In this document: piece after piece, positions 22,304 to 33,221 of the stretch | Layout: every line of letters begins with the position of its first letter | Position numbering within the stretch: position 1 is the stretch's first letter | Assembly: GCA_020746875.1 (NCBI GenBank) | Contig: JAGTJL010000009.1 | Coordinates: forward strand, 682,001-746,000 | Origin: Rhexocercosporidium sp. MPI-PUGE-AT-0058 | Taxonomy: Eukaryota > Ascomycota > Leotiomycetes > Helotiales | Length of the DNA: 64,000 bases | Direction: 5' to 3' | Position numbers and translations under genes: made by a program | The notes under the pieces: model-generated | Database searches by the model: none | What the model was told of the DNA's origin: nothing | What the model saw: the letters and a program-made list of their open reading frames with translations, nothing else

Positions 22304-23647
22304 CTACACTTGTGTCGTTTCCGTACCTTCTGTACCATGCACGGACGGTGGTTTCGAGCCATGAGTCGAAGGTGGTTTCGACTACGGAAGGAATCGGAGT
22401 CAGTATTTCTCTTTCCAGTAAATATATACTATCAATATTGACCCGGACATGCCCCGGACATGCCCCGGACATGCAAGGAACTGCCGATATCCTGCTGAAA
22501 CGAGTAGGAGAGGGAAGGGGAAAGAAAGCACTCACCATCGTTGAAGTCATCATCTTTGTCTCTGCTTCCCAACTCTCTTTTTCTTTCTTCATTACTGACC
22601 GTACCCACGGTACCGTTATAGCGGCCCAGATTCCCGCCCATAGAAAGGGAACACCCCATCCTGAATACGATTAGCTTTTGAATAGCCAGCGAAAGGAGTC
22701 AATATACCGATTCCATATGAAACAGGTTCAGGAACAGGATTGATCACCACCACAACCGTGACGGCCGCAGCCATAACCAATCCGGAAATCGACCAAAACC
22801 AAGATAAGTCTCTCATCATCTTCCGGAAAAGCGGGCTAGCTTTGTATCTGGCGAACATTCCCTCTCTGAATGGCCGTCCACCTCCAGAGTTAACAGCAAC
22901 AATGTCCTCCACGATATAGAAGATTCCCGGCATGACCGGCTCGCCCTTCGGCGTCGAACTGATCCGGAACGGAGCTTTCCACCCAAAATGATTGTATAGA
23001 CTCATGAGGAAGATCGGTCCAGCTGTGCAATAGAGGATAGCAGGACCAGGCATAGAAAGGACTCGGAGGAAGACCTCGTGTGGTGCCGCACCCACGATCA
23101 GTATGGCCGTGACAACCGCGATCGAAAGCACTAGTATCCAATTCGTGATATCGAATGCCCACCTCTTGTCCACTCCAAGGGGTTTGTAGAACCTCTGCTG
23201 TTTGATCAGTCGCAATGACCGGATCGCAAATTCGACATATGTCGGTCCTCCCCAGATCGCCGTGATTACTGCAAACGTAATGAATCCCTCAACATCCCCT
23301 CCAAAAGTCATGGCGTAGTACAGCAATATCGGCACGACACAGGCATCGAAGACCATGAGGGCAATATATCCACCGAGCCTCCATCGTTTGAAGCCATGTC
23401 GGAAGGTAAAGGGCAGCTGAGGTAGGAGTTCGGGGTGTTCGCAGTAGTAGGTTTGCAATGTGCTCGCACGCCTCTGGAATTCGAATTGTGTTGCCGCCCG
23501 ACTGTCGTAATATGCATCGCTTTCCTCCCTTTCACGACCGTTTTCGAAGGTTACACGTCTGTTCTCATGTTGTGGTCGTGGACTCCCGGGTGTGCCGGTA
23601 TTGTTTGGCACTGAATTGGAGCGCACTCCCCGGATGACCTGGGGCAT
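22304..23647 (-). CDS. Multi-pass fungal membrane protein, unknown function
   Basis: Exons 23647-22708, 22660-22536 and probably 22381-22304; about 380 aa. Seen: hydrophilic N-terminus (about 75 residues, Arg/Ser-rich), then spans YIALMVFDACVVPILLYYA, FITFAVITAIWGGPTY, WILVLSIAVVTAILIVG, AILYCTAGPIFLMSLYN and ISGLVMAAAVTVVVVINP; splice 1 restores YGIG-WGVPFLWAGIWAAI, a sixth span ending in a charged KKEKESWEAETK tail. The last intron (GTGAGT...TACTGAC...CCGTAG) gives 25 extra residues; if retained, the frame instead runs to 22260. The C-terminus is therefore uncertain. The family is widespread in filamentous fungi; I know no function. Confidence 0.75.
22442..22474. repeat. 11-bp tandem repeat x3 in an intron
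   Basis: CCCGGACATGC repeated three times without a mismatch, inside the last intron proposed for the membrane-protein gene. A unit of 11 bp is not a multiple of three, which fits non-coding sequence. Confidence 0.9.
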
Positions 23648-24565
23648 GGTGGCGATTCTCTGCTCAGAGACAGCGGAATTGTTGGAAGACCTGTTGGAAG
23701 AGAGGATATTATTGCATTGGTGAGGGTGGAGGGTTGGAAATGTTTTGGTTGCGAAGAGAAAGTTAAAGTCTTTGTCGCCGGAGGGTTTTGGTCTGGGTTC
23801 GGGTTACTGTACTGTACTTACTGTACTTGTTGATTACGAGTAAAAAGTTGATTGCTCGGCAGCGTCATCGAGTTGGGGCCATCGCCATCCCTGCAACGGG
23901 CTTTTTGCATTGGCATCGTGCGACCGACGACCGACAGACGACAGGGAGAGAGCCATGACAAAAGTTACGCGGAGAAAGGAACAGGGCATTGCCAGCGAAT
24001 GGCACGCGCGATATGACCTCCGTCCTGTGTTGCGGGCTGCAGACTCCGAATCCCTTCTCGGATCGTCTCATTGGACTGAAAGACGTGACCTCGCACTTTG
24101 CCGGCGCGCACCTGATTGGCTGAACGCAGATTTCGCGCGTCTCCCCTCCAACAACGACTTCGCTACGCCCGTGCCGTGCCAAGTTGAGGACGGTCGAGGT
24201 GGGAATGAATGTGCCCAGCCGTGCAATCTGCATCCTCCACTCTCTCTCTCTCTCACTTCGACGAAACCCAACCACCGCTACTCTCCACTGTTCTCTCGAT
24301 TGTACCGCACCCTTCTCAACATCCTCCTACTCGCCGATGCTCTGGTCAAACCCTTGACTCAAGAAATCCCCGCCTCCCACAATTGTTTTCAGCCCTGCCA
24401 ATCCTGAAGCGAGAGGAATCTAATCTCCACCCCTTTCGACTTGACGCCGACCTCACTCTGGCCCGATAGAGAGCGATAACCCGCTTTCCAAGGCCTACGA
24501 GAGACGACCTTGTGCTCGTTGGCATCGTGCGACAGGAAAATTACAATCGCAGATTTCAATTCACC
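23648..24565. other. Divergent promoter region, membrane protein and Whi5-like gene
   Basis: 918 bp, GC-rich in the middle, with a CT dinucleotide run near 24239-24255 and an E2F/MBF-like site (separate entry). The 165-codon plus frame 23910-24407 has no domain and lies where promoters are expected. Confidence 0.5.
24131..24139. promoter_or_regulatory. E2F/MBF-like site upstream of Whi5-like gene
   Basis: TTTCGCGCG, 427 bp upstream of the Whi5-like ATG. It matches the E2F consensus TTTSSCGC and contains the CGCG core of MBF sites. Functional relevance is inferred only. Confidence 0.35.
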
Positions 24566-25699
24566 ATGTCGTCGCCGTGGAAGAAGAAACAACCCGAGGT
24601 GGTCGTAGACGCCGTGTTGAAGCGGGCAGAAGTTGGCAAGGTAATGACAGATTCCTCAAGTCCGCAGATATACTACAAGGCTAACATTTCATGCCAGATT
24701 GGCCGCAAACTCAAGACTCGTCTTGCACTCGCACAATTCAAAGCCGCTCGGGGTTGGGAGGATCTCACCCTTGACAGCATCGAGCCGAAAGTTGAGGAGG
24801 AGTTGAGGAAGAGGAGACCTACATCAAGCGGAGATATGTTTTCGGACTCTTCCTCTAGTGCTGCCCTCGATTTCAGGAGCTCTCCAATCAAGAATCCGGC
24901 TATATTCTCGGACCAGGTTGGACCACGGAGTGGCAGTGGTAGCGCATACAGGAAACGACACTTCAACAGCTTCGAGCAGTCGAGCTCTAGTGCAAGTTCA
25001 CGCAAGAGATTCCGTTCGTCTCCAACTAAGCCAATCAACACCCGTGGCTATCAACTCACCCAGTCCTCCCCTATCAAACCTCGAAAGCAACCCCACTTCA
25101 CAACCTCTTCAGGTCCAAGCCTCTCCTTCTACGCAAGAAGTTCTCATCAACACGAGATGCACCACAATTTTGCTGCCATATCCGATGATGAGGATACCAA
25201 CCTACCTGACCACTCCTTCAACATACAATCATCTCCGCCCCGTACGCCATCTCCAGTCCGGAATAAGGGAAGTCTCGCCCGCCGCAAGAATGGAAAGTCC
25301 GGAGAAGAGGGTGCTGATCTACTGCTCTACCTGGCAACCTCTCCATCTCCTGCAAATCCCACACGGTCCAGAATGCAGCCACCATCTACCCCACCTCCCA
25401 AAGCCCTTGCCTTACCATCATCCATGATGACAACTCCAGGTGGTGGTGGAAGTGGTTTTCTTTCGAACTTCCCAAACACACCATCCCAGAATTTTGATTT
25501 TGCCGACTTTGTCAACATCACTCCTAGTCCGGCTCAAAAGGCATGGCCAAAGACCCCCAGAACAATCAAAACACCCTTGACCGTTGCCAGGAGACGTCTG
25601 GATTTTGACAACCCAAACGCGAGCCCGAATTTCCAAGAAGCGCCTGGAACGAAGCATACAGGTCTGGGAATGCAACTCGGTGGGAATCTCCTCTCCTGA
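24566..25699 (+). CDS. Whi5/Nrm1-type G1/S transcription repressor
   Basis: Exons 24566-24640 and 24698-25699; 358 aa. Fungal Whi5/Nrm1-like proteins bind SBF/MBF and repress G1/S genes until CDK phosphorylation. Seen: the Whi5-family helix GRKLKTRLALAQFKAARGWEDL (residues 27-48, intact only after splicing the 57-nt intron), about twenty S/T-P sites (SSPIK, SSPTK, TPSPV, TPSPA, PKTP), basic clusters RKRFRS and RRKNGK, and the short conserved ADLLLYLATSPSP motif near 258. Most of the rest is disordered Ser/Pro-rich sequence. I cannot tell Whi5-like from Nrm1-like roles. The E2F-like site upstream would fit autoregulation. Confidence 0.8.
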   Translation: MSSPWKKKQPEVVVDAVLKRAEVGKVMTDSSSPQIYYKANISCQIGRKLKTRLALAQFKAARGWEDLTLDSIEPKVEEELRKRRPTSSGDMFSDSSSSAALDFRSSPIKNPAIFSDQVGPRSGSGSAYRKRHFNSFEQSSSSASSRKRFRSSPTKPINTRGYQLTQSSPIKPRKQPHFTTSSGPSLSFYARSSHQHEMHHNFAAISDDEDTNLPDHSFNIQSSPPRTPSPVRNKGSLARRKNGKSGEEGADLLLYLATSPSPANPTRSRMQPPSTPPPKALALPSSMMTTPGGGGSGFLSNFPNTPSQNFDFADFVNITPSPAQKAWPKTPRTIKTPLTVARRRLDFDNPNASPNFQEAPGTKHTGLGMQLGGNLLS

Positions 25700-26278
25700 T
25701 AGCCATACAATTGAATGAGTGTCAGGCGGCGATCCTGCTGTTTTGAGTGCCAGGGCGAACAATCTTACATTGTATAAAGTCAGGATATCTACACAGTGTC
25801 TTGGCTGGATCAAGATTAACGCTGAAGATATATGCAAGTTCGCCTTAATTATTGGATAGTTTGTGGCTGGGGCAAGCGGTGTCGCAAGCATTTGTGTTGC
25901 CAAGACATGTGTGCTGTACAGCCCCATTTCGCCACTTTAATTGTCGCGCCGAAGAACATTTCTTTGAGTCGATTGCCTATTCGGACGGCTTCTCAAGTTT
26001 ACTTTTGTTGCATCTGGACTCACGTTGGACAATTTTTCTGCCGGTTGGTCTTGCATCTCACAATTGAGAGGCGCGTTTGTGAATCATAGCACTCATAACT
26101 TACTACCTACCATCCACCGACTGAGCACACAACAACTTCTTCAACAACCTGAGATTCTCAGATTAGCACAGATAATAAATACGCGAATCGACATCCCCAT
26201 ATTTTCTGGTCGGCCTCTCCAAACGGCGAAGCTGAAAGTCGACCCGTGACTACCAACTCTCCTATCTGCAGCATCAGA
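25700..26278. other. Intergenic, 579 bp
   Basis: 3' flank of the Whi5-like gene and promoter of the small Cys-rich gene. Short frames only. Confidence 0.5.
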
Positions 26279-26589
26279 ATGGCATCCCAGGACGCAAAGA
26301 CAACCGATACTAAGCCAGCTACCGGAACTCTGGGCAAAGTCACCAGCAAAGTTAAGGAATACACCAAATTCTGGGCCGATCATGTAAAGAAGGGTGAAGC
26401 GCCATGGACTCAATGGTATTGTTGTGGTGTTGTGAATGGGCAGGTGAGTGCTCCTCTTTCCCTCTTCCAAACGGAATGTTAGCTTACTAACGGAAACAGG
26501 AATGCGAGCAAGAGAATCATCGGATTCACAAAGCGTGCAAGAAATGCAACCATCGTGTCTGCGGCAACTGTGTTAAGGGCAGTATCTAG
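26279..26589 (+). CDS. Tiny Cys-rich, probably zinc-binding protein (84 aa), family member 1
   Basis: Exons 26279-26443 and 26500-26589; 84 aa. Seen: hydrophilic first 40 residues (Lys/Thr), then WTQWYCC at 45-51, the intron four codons later, and C-x10-C-x2-C-x4-C-x2-C in the second exon (ECEQ..., CKKCNHRVCGNC). The donor GTGAGT, branch TTACTAAC and acceptor AACAG are all clean and the join is in phase. The spacing resembles a zinc ribbon or treble-clef, but I recognise no named family. Two further short genes in this window (56702 and 57690) share the W...CC, trailing CxxC...C pattern and an intron just after the CC. No signal peptide seen. Confidence 0.7.
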
Positions 26590-27631
26590 GCCGATTGATA
26601 ATGGAGAAATGGCGAATTATTATGTCTGCGTTCGGGAGGGTTGCATTGGGAAGGGGGAGGTACGCGGTAGTGAGCATGGCGTTCCTTGAATCGAGTCTGC
26701 GAGTGCGAATGCGGGCGATGGACTTTTCGAGATTCTATTTTCTTTTCTTGTGGATCATGTTCAAGGAAACACGATGGTCTTAACACCCTTCTTCTCTTCT
26801 TTCCTATGCCCAAGAAATATGCTTGGCTTCCTCATGTGAGACTTTTAACTTAAGTTACTCGCTCCATCCTTGCCTGTAACAACTTACAGCCTAAAATCAA
26901 GTGGTGAAAACCGGATTGAGCTGAACCGCAGTAAGCGCGGTAATACAACGTCGGGTACGAGGGATGTATGGCAGCCAGCCAGTCAGTCATCCATCACACC
27001 AGTCACAATTCGACCTTACCACGCCACACGTAGCAAGTGTGTGAGTGTGTGAGTGTAACATCACGAATCAACTCATCACTCAGTGAGTGACACTTGAAAA
27101 ATTACGCACCAGCCAGTAGTCAGGCATCATAAACGAACCAAAACCGAGCAGATCGACCCTCAAACTCAAATTCGAGAAATCTACAAGCGAAGCACAACAC
27201 GGACACCGAAAAGGGTTTAGTGTCCGCTGCACACACCTCATCAATGCCGGGAGTGCTGAACGGAGATCATGCAGTTGGGGTCCCGATTGGTGATGAAATA
27301 CGCATTGCCCAATCAGCGGTTGAAGAGTCCGAGTGTGGAGACGCGCTGGGGGCGGGGGCTGAACTGCGCGGAGGGAGAGGCGTTTGGGTGTTGTGAGATT
27401 TGATGATACATCCTGCCTACCCAGAGGTAGGTAGGGACGGACAGAGTCGGGATATAGATACAGTTATAAAGCGAGTGGTCGGCTCCTGAATCTCTTTTTG
27501 TTTTCTTCCTTTTTCACTTGATCAGGGATATCTTTTGGCGGAACTTTGATTCTCGTTTGCTTGTTATTGATCGGATTCTCTGCTAGACGTAGGAAAGTAA
27601 GGATACCGTGCTATTTCATACAAGAAGCGTT
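26590..27631. other. Intergenic, about 1 kb
   Basis: No gene supported. Contains a GTGTGAGTGT-type run near 27033-27056 and the TATA box listed next. Confidence 0.5.
27465..27470 (+). promoter_or_regulatory. TATA box of Zn2Cys6 gene
   Basis: TATAAA 167 bp upstream of the ATG at 27632, followed by a T/C-rich leader. Confidence 0.5.
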
Positions 27632-29663
27632 ATGGAATCACGACACTACAATGCGAGTGGGACCGGGACTGGGTATGATACTTCAGTCAGGAATCTGGTG
27701 AAGACGAGGAGGACGCTTGGTCCGAAAGTCAGATCTGGTTGCGTTACTTGCAAGTGAGTATATTTGACTATCTGTTTTCTTTCATTGAGATTGTGGAGAA
27801 GATCCAAGCTGATATAGTTTGTGGTAGGGTACGGAGGGTTAAATGTGATGGTATGTTCTCTGATATATAACATCGGACGATGTATATAAGTCGTAATGAA
27901 AAGAAGGTACTGATATCTTTGCAGAAGGAAAACCAGGCTGCCAAAGATGCTACAAATTCGGGAAACCGTGTGATGGATACGAAGACAAAAAAGCGTCTAA
28001 AGGTTCAACTCTCCCTCGGAGACCGCGACCGCTGGCACCTGTTCAAAACACATATGTCACGATCCATCATCCTATCTATCAGTCATTCTATCAGACCGTA
28101 TCATCGCAAGCCTCCACTCAGAATGAACAACATGATCAGAACCAGCAACTCCAAGCAGTCCAAAGCCAAATACTGGCACCAAACACATCCAATCCAGAGA
28201 CCAGTCAAAATGCTTTAGCCCCCATCCACCCCCTCTACCGATCCCCACCACGAGACCTCTTCCACAACGACCAAGAACGTCTCTACTTTCAACGCTTCTG
28301 CGAGATCACCGCCTCGCAACTAACAGGCTGTCTCGAATCCGAACTCTGGTCCCGCGTCGTCCTCCAAGCCAGTGAGACAGCGCCCTGCATTCGACACGCC
28401 GTCACCGCAATCGGGACATTGAACCTCAAAGGGTGGCGAGACAGCACTAACAGCATCGCCACTCAACGTATCGACCAGAAGCGCCTCCAGTTTGCCTACC
28501 ACGAATACCACTCCGCCATAGTCCAGATGCGTCAGTCGACCGCCTCGGGCCAAACAGACATCCACACCAAACTCCTCGCCTGCCTCCTCTTCGCCTGCTT
28601 CGAGACCTACCACGGCAACCGCGACGTCGCCACCGCCCAAGTCTTCGCCGGCATCGAAGCCATAGACGCCTACAACCTCCTCCGTTCACAGGCCCGCTCC
28701 ACCTCGGGCACATCCCTCCCGGCCATCGATGAAGAAATCGTGCGGATCTTCGTCATCCTCGAGATCCAAGCTACCACGTACCAGGACCGTCGGAGCCGGG
28801 CTCTGCATCTAGAGAGATTGAACCGTGGCCGAGCCGCGGTGGAGGATATGCCTCACGAGTTCACGAGCTTGAAGCAGGCGCGTCTACCCATGACGAGGAT
28901 CGTGCTTCGTGGCATCCATCTCACGATGAGCCAGCGGGAAGTCGACCTCTCAATCCACCCCTCCATCGTCGATCTATGGTGGATATCAGAACGCACGTCT
29001 CCCGCACCCATCGGGCCCAACTCCTCCGTCTCGACAGTCGACCCGGTATACGCGCTGCAGTGCAACATCTTGTCTGAGTATAAGCGCTGGGAAAAAGCCT
29101 TTGAGCCACTTCTTAGGAAGGCGAGGGGCGCCAAGGGGAGAGCGACGTTCCATGCTGCCACGCTGCTGCGTATACATTATCTGTCTGGCGTTCTGTGCCT
29201 TGCTGCTACGACGCCGCATCCGCTGTACTACCACCGGTGCTACACGCGCGAGTTGACGGAGGTCGTAGACCTCGCGCATCTCCTCCTCGAAGACGCGAAT
29301 CAGAGTTTATTAGGGGATAGTTACTCGCTTGACATCGGCGTTGTCATGCCTCTGGTCGTCGTCGGGTTTAAATACCGACATCGTGTACTGAGGAGGAGGA
29401 TCATTGACACGTTCAGCAAGGTGCAGAGGAGAGAGGGGATTTGGGATGTTGATATCATGTGGAGGGTTATGGAGTGGGTGGCGGGGATTGAGGAGGTGGG
29501 CTTGCCGACCGAGGAGGAGGAGATGTATGTTCCTGAGGAGAGGATGGCGACGATTTGTAGAATGGAGACGGATTTGGTGCGGAGGGAGACGAGTTTGGCT
29601 GTCATGGTTAGGGAGGGTGGTGTTGGGGAGTTGGTGTTGAAGGAGACGGTTCTTCGCTGGTGA
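27632..29663 (+). CDS. Zn2Cys6 fungal transcription factor
   Basis: Exons 27632-27753, 27828-27850 (23 nt) and 27925-29663; 627 aa. Seen: [26 protein letters not shown]..C, that is C-x2-C-x6-C-x6-C-x2-C-x6-C at about residues 37-64, assembled only when the 23-nt exon is included. Two introns inside the cluster are typical for fungal regulators. After a Gln/Pro linker comes FQRFCEITASQLTG and a fungal-specific C-terminal region (LLACLLFACFETYHGN, LLRIHYLSGVLC). Acts in the nucleus; targets unknown. Convergent with the SDR gene at 29983. Confidence 0.9.
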
Positions 29664-29982
29664 GGAATCCGTTTCGCGTGAGTGCGTTCGTTTATGTCAC
29701 AGGTGCCCAAAGGCGTATTGTATATATCTGTGGTAGTCATTCATAATGGTGGTTCTTTGTTTGGACTTTAGCGACCGATCACCCTTTTCGACCACCTCGC
29801 TTAGCCTACATGTTGCTTCCTATAAATACAGCTCTAAGTGGGCTGGAAATCTAGCCATTGAAACTCTAACGCAGTTAACACGAGTAGAGGATTGAGCCTT
29901 GCTAATCCCAGCGAGAAAGTCAGGTATTCTCCACCCTTCCAAACTACGCCTCCCAGCCAGCGACAGCATTCTACACATTACT
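29664..29982. other. Convergent 3' flanks
   Basis: 319 bp between the TF and SDR stops; nothing recognisable. Confidence 0.5.
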
Positions 29983-31129
29983 CTAGATCAAACTCTCCTT
30001 CTCCCCAGCACTCCTCCCCACAAAGCCCTTCATCGCCGAATCCACACCTGCCATCTTCCTAACAATACTCTGCACACCTACCGGCAAGACATTCATCCAA
30101 TCGATCCACCTAGCATACAACGGCATGGCCAACACCGCACTGCTCCCCGAATCAATCGCAGCAATAACCTCCTTCGCAACATCAACCGGCTCCAACAGCG
30201 GCGCCAGGAACGAATTCGGCGTACGCACGCCATTGAACAGCGGCGTGCTCAGCTGTCCGGGAGTCACTAACACCGTCTTAATCTCAGGCGTATCTTTCAG
30301 TTCTGCTGCGAGGGATTTGTGCAGCGCTGTTATTGCTGCTTTTGATGCTGTGTAGTCTGAGAGTGATGCAGCACCTAGTTGGCCCAGGACGCTGGAGATC
30401 GTGACGATGGTGCCGGTCTTGGAGCGGATCATGCCGGGAAGGAAGGCTTTGAGAGTGTAGAAGTGCGAGAGGATGTTGACGCGGAATGTGCGGTCGATTT
30501 CGTCGGTTGAGAGGTCGAGGAGCGGTTTACCGTTCACGATCGCAGCGTTGTTGATCAAGATCGTAGGTGTCCCGAGCTGTTACAAGGAAAATAGTCAGTA
30601 AGAGTGTCAGGTATGGAAGGTGTTCCAGGACAATGGGAGGCAGAGAGGAAGGTATACTCACATCTCGCTCAATCTGAACAGCGACCTTTGCAACTTGCTC
30701 CTTATCCCCCACATCACACTTATAAACCGACACGCCCCTCGCCTCGCCCGCCTCCAAATCCTTAACATCCAGCACCGCGACCGTCGCACCCCTCATGCCA
30801 TACACCTCTGCGATCAGCAGGCCCAGCCCGCTCGCACCGCCGGTGATGACAATGACCTCCTCTGAGAAATCCACCGCTCTCGGCTTCGAGTACGCGATCT
30901 GTCTGTTCAGCACGCCAAGGAAGAAGAGCGCAGTTAGGAGACTGGCGTAGCCGATTGAGATTTGCATTGCGGGTGCGTTCCAGGGCATCACTTGGGCGCG
31001 CATGCAGAGCGGGATCATCCAGGCTACGAAGGGGTGGAGGAAGGTTACGTTGAGGACTTTGAGGAGGAGGTCGACGGAGAGAGGTTTGGCCCAGGAGAGC
31101 TCGCGGGAGGGTGGAGCGTGGAAGGACAT
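29983..31129 (-). CDS. Membrane-anchored short-chain dehydrogenase/reductase
   Basis: Exons 31129-30662 and 30576-29983; 353 aa. NAD(P)-dependent oxidoreductase like the retinol/17-beta-hydroxysteroid dehydrogenase branch (SDR16C). Seen: hydrophobic N-terminal segments (LLLKVLNVTFLHPFVAWMIPL and ISIGYASLLTALFFLG) suggesting ER or lipid-droplet attachment; cofactor loop VITGGASGLG (about 95-104); CDVGDKEQV; ILINNAA; catalytic ISSVLGQ serine and YTASK; VTPGQLSTPLF. Intron 85 nt, phase 0. Substrate unknown, probably a lipid alcohol or ketone. Confidence 0.9.
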
Positions 31130-31815
31130 CTTTGTGGGCGTGTTGATTGATTGTTGACTACTGGATGAATTGTCGTTGTTGTGGTTGTCGCGGTGGATAT
31201 GGGAAGGACAACAAGATCAGATTAAAAAGAAGTTATTATAGATAGTGGAAAGAGAGAGTCTTTCAATCGCTGGCCGGAGCAGATGGAAGGTAAGGAGGGA
31301 GGAGGGAAAGAAACTCGGACGACACGAATTGAATTTCGACAAGATATGAGACGACTTCTTCTCCTAGGACGGAGGTTTCGAGGTTTCAGCCTTCTCTCGT
31401 TTCAGGAGTGAAGGCGGCAAGAAAGCGTCCGTGCATTGTTCAGCCGTGCCCAGCCTTGCGCTTAAGTACCTGACTAGGACAAATAAACACCTCATTTCTA
31501 CTTCATCAATGTTAGACTTTGTGTCGCTTGATAGACGTGTCCCGTGGGGAATCTCCATCTGGTAATGGCTATTGATCGTTTCTGATTCGAGATAGTCTGC
31601 TTGGGGATTTGCCTTCAGACTTGAGAGCCCGGTAAGAGCCAGGTGCTTCCTAGTCTAGGAATTAAGAGGCTATCCGAGCACGACGCAGGAATAATACAGA
31701 GAATGAGGGCTGTTGTTCAAATCCCATCCAAACCCCGAGACAGTTTTCAATCCTTCCTCAAAAGGATCCCGTGGGTATCATAACTCCTAACACCTATTCA
31801 GACCAATCTTACATT
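31130..31815. other. Intergenic, 686 bp
   Basis: SDR promoter and APC10 3' flank. No gene supported. Confidence 0.5.
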
Positions 31816-33221
31816 CTACCTCAATTCAGGCTCGCCCATCCAGTCAGGCTCAACAAGCCAACTCCTCTCCATTCCACCCCCCTGTCCCTTCAACACGCTC
31901 TTCTTCTCCATGGTCTCATCAGCAAGCAATCCACCAATTCCAGCACGAGCTCTGTCATCCCTAGCATAGATCTTCAAGCCGCGAACATGTGTATCTTTTC
32001 CATTCTGATGATTCTCCACGATGCGTACTTGAACTAGGAATGCTCGTAAAGTCTTGCCATCTGGACCGCCTCCGACGTGATCTAAGGGAACATCGAGCCA
32101 TCCCTTTGGCTGCTCGAAATTCAGGGCTGCGAAAGGTATTAGGTCGTGGTAACCTGTACCTGCTAGGAGGGTAATTCGTGTTGGGGTGTAGGATTCATCG
32201 GCTTCAAAGTCGAGGAAGATGCGGATTGAGAGGATAGAAACAAGGCGTGAGAAGTGTATGTTCAAGTGATGTGGTTGAGGGCCATCAGATCTGCAATACT
32301 TAGCATCCATACCAACCTCCGATTGTAGGGAACTCACTGCCAAAATAATCCTGTATCATCATCCCTCAATGCATCGACACCACAACCCGGCTTGCAACTA
32401 CTAACTGTCCAACTTGCCAAGTTTCCAATCTCTTTCAGACCGAGAGCGGCAGGATCAAAGGGAGAGTCGATTTCCATAGGCACTTTTAGAGGAGCGTGGT
32501 TAGCAAGCACTCTCTCGCTATGGGCTGCGCTTCGGGCTGCCCTCCGATGGTTGCGGTATTCTTCGTTTCCCCAAGGTGCCTCTGTCTGGTTACTGTCATA
32601 GGAACTGCTAGAGCTGCCGGCACTGAGGTTGGGGGGCGACATGTCAAACGGCCGAAGCCCATCGTCTGAAGGTGGGGGACTTGGTGAAGTGAAGATTTCG
32701 GGATCCTCTAGTAGAGGGCGACGACCAGGAGTAGGAATAGCAACTGCTCTTCTTGTAGCAGGGCCAGCAGAAGTATTGCGGATCGTATCGACACGCCTTG
32801 GGCCAAACATGATGCAATCTTGTACAGTATCCAAAGCGGCCTCTCTCCCACGTTGTTGGGGATTATGTGAAGTATGTGCTGAATAGTTGCGTAAAGCTAT
32901 AAAAGGAATCTACACACCTTCTTCGATCGCTCCTTCTTCGTCCTCCTCTTCTCCTTCCTCTTCCTCGACTTCCTCTTCGTTTTCTTCCCCATCAATATCC
33001 GCTTCGCCAATATCACTATCCTCATCACCGCCCTCCTGATGGCCATTTAATCCAGCTTCATGGGCATGCTCGAGATCGTTATCCCCTGGTCTTCCATGGT
33101 CGGCCAGGGTATTTACAGGTGTCTGCGCAATTGGCGTACCATTACGAGCGGCCCATTGTGGGCGTAACCTGAAACTAGGAAGGAACGATCCAGAGCGTGG
33201 AGTTGGTGATTGTGGTGCCAT
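31816..33221 (-). CDS. Anaphase-promoting complex subunit 10 (APC10/Doc1)
   Basis: Exons 33221-32918, 32878-32338, 32290-31816; 439 aa. DOC-domain subunit that forms the degron receptor with the APC/C activator and raises processivity of ubiquitination. Seen: DOC domain from about residue 235 to 425 with LKEIGNLASWTVSSCKPG, LRDDDTGLFWQ-SDGPQPHHL across splice 2, LYFDF-like IFLDFEADESYTPTRI, and VRIVENHQNGKDTHVRGLKIY. An N-terminal extension of about 230 residues is acidic then Ser/Pro-rich, as in many filamentous fungi. The extreme C-terminus ends P-E-L-R rather than the I-R tail of some homologues. Confidence 0.93.

Noticed and set aside
23910..24407. 165-codon plus frame upstream of the Whi5-like gene
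   Set aside because: Lies in the shared promoter, contains a CT microsatellite and no domain; GC-rich sequence readily gives long frames.
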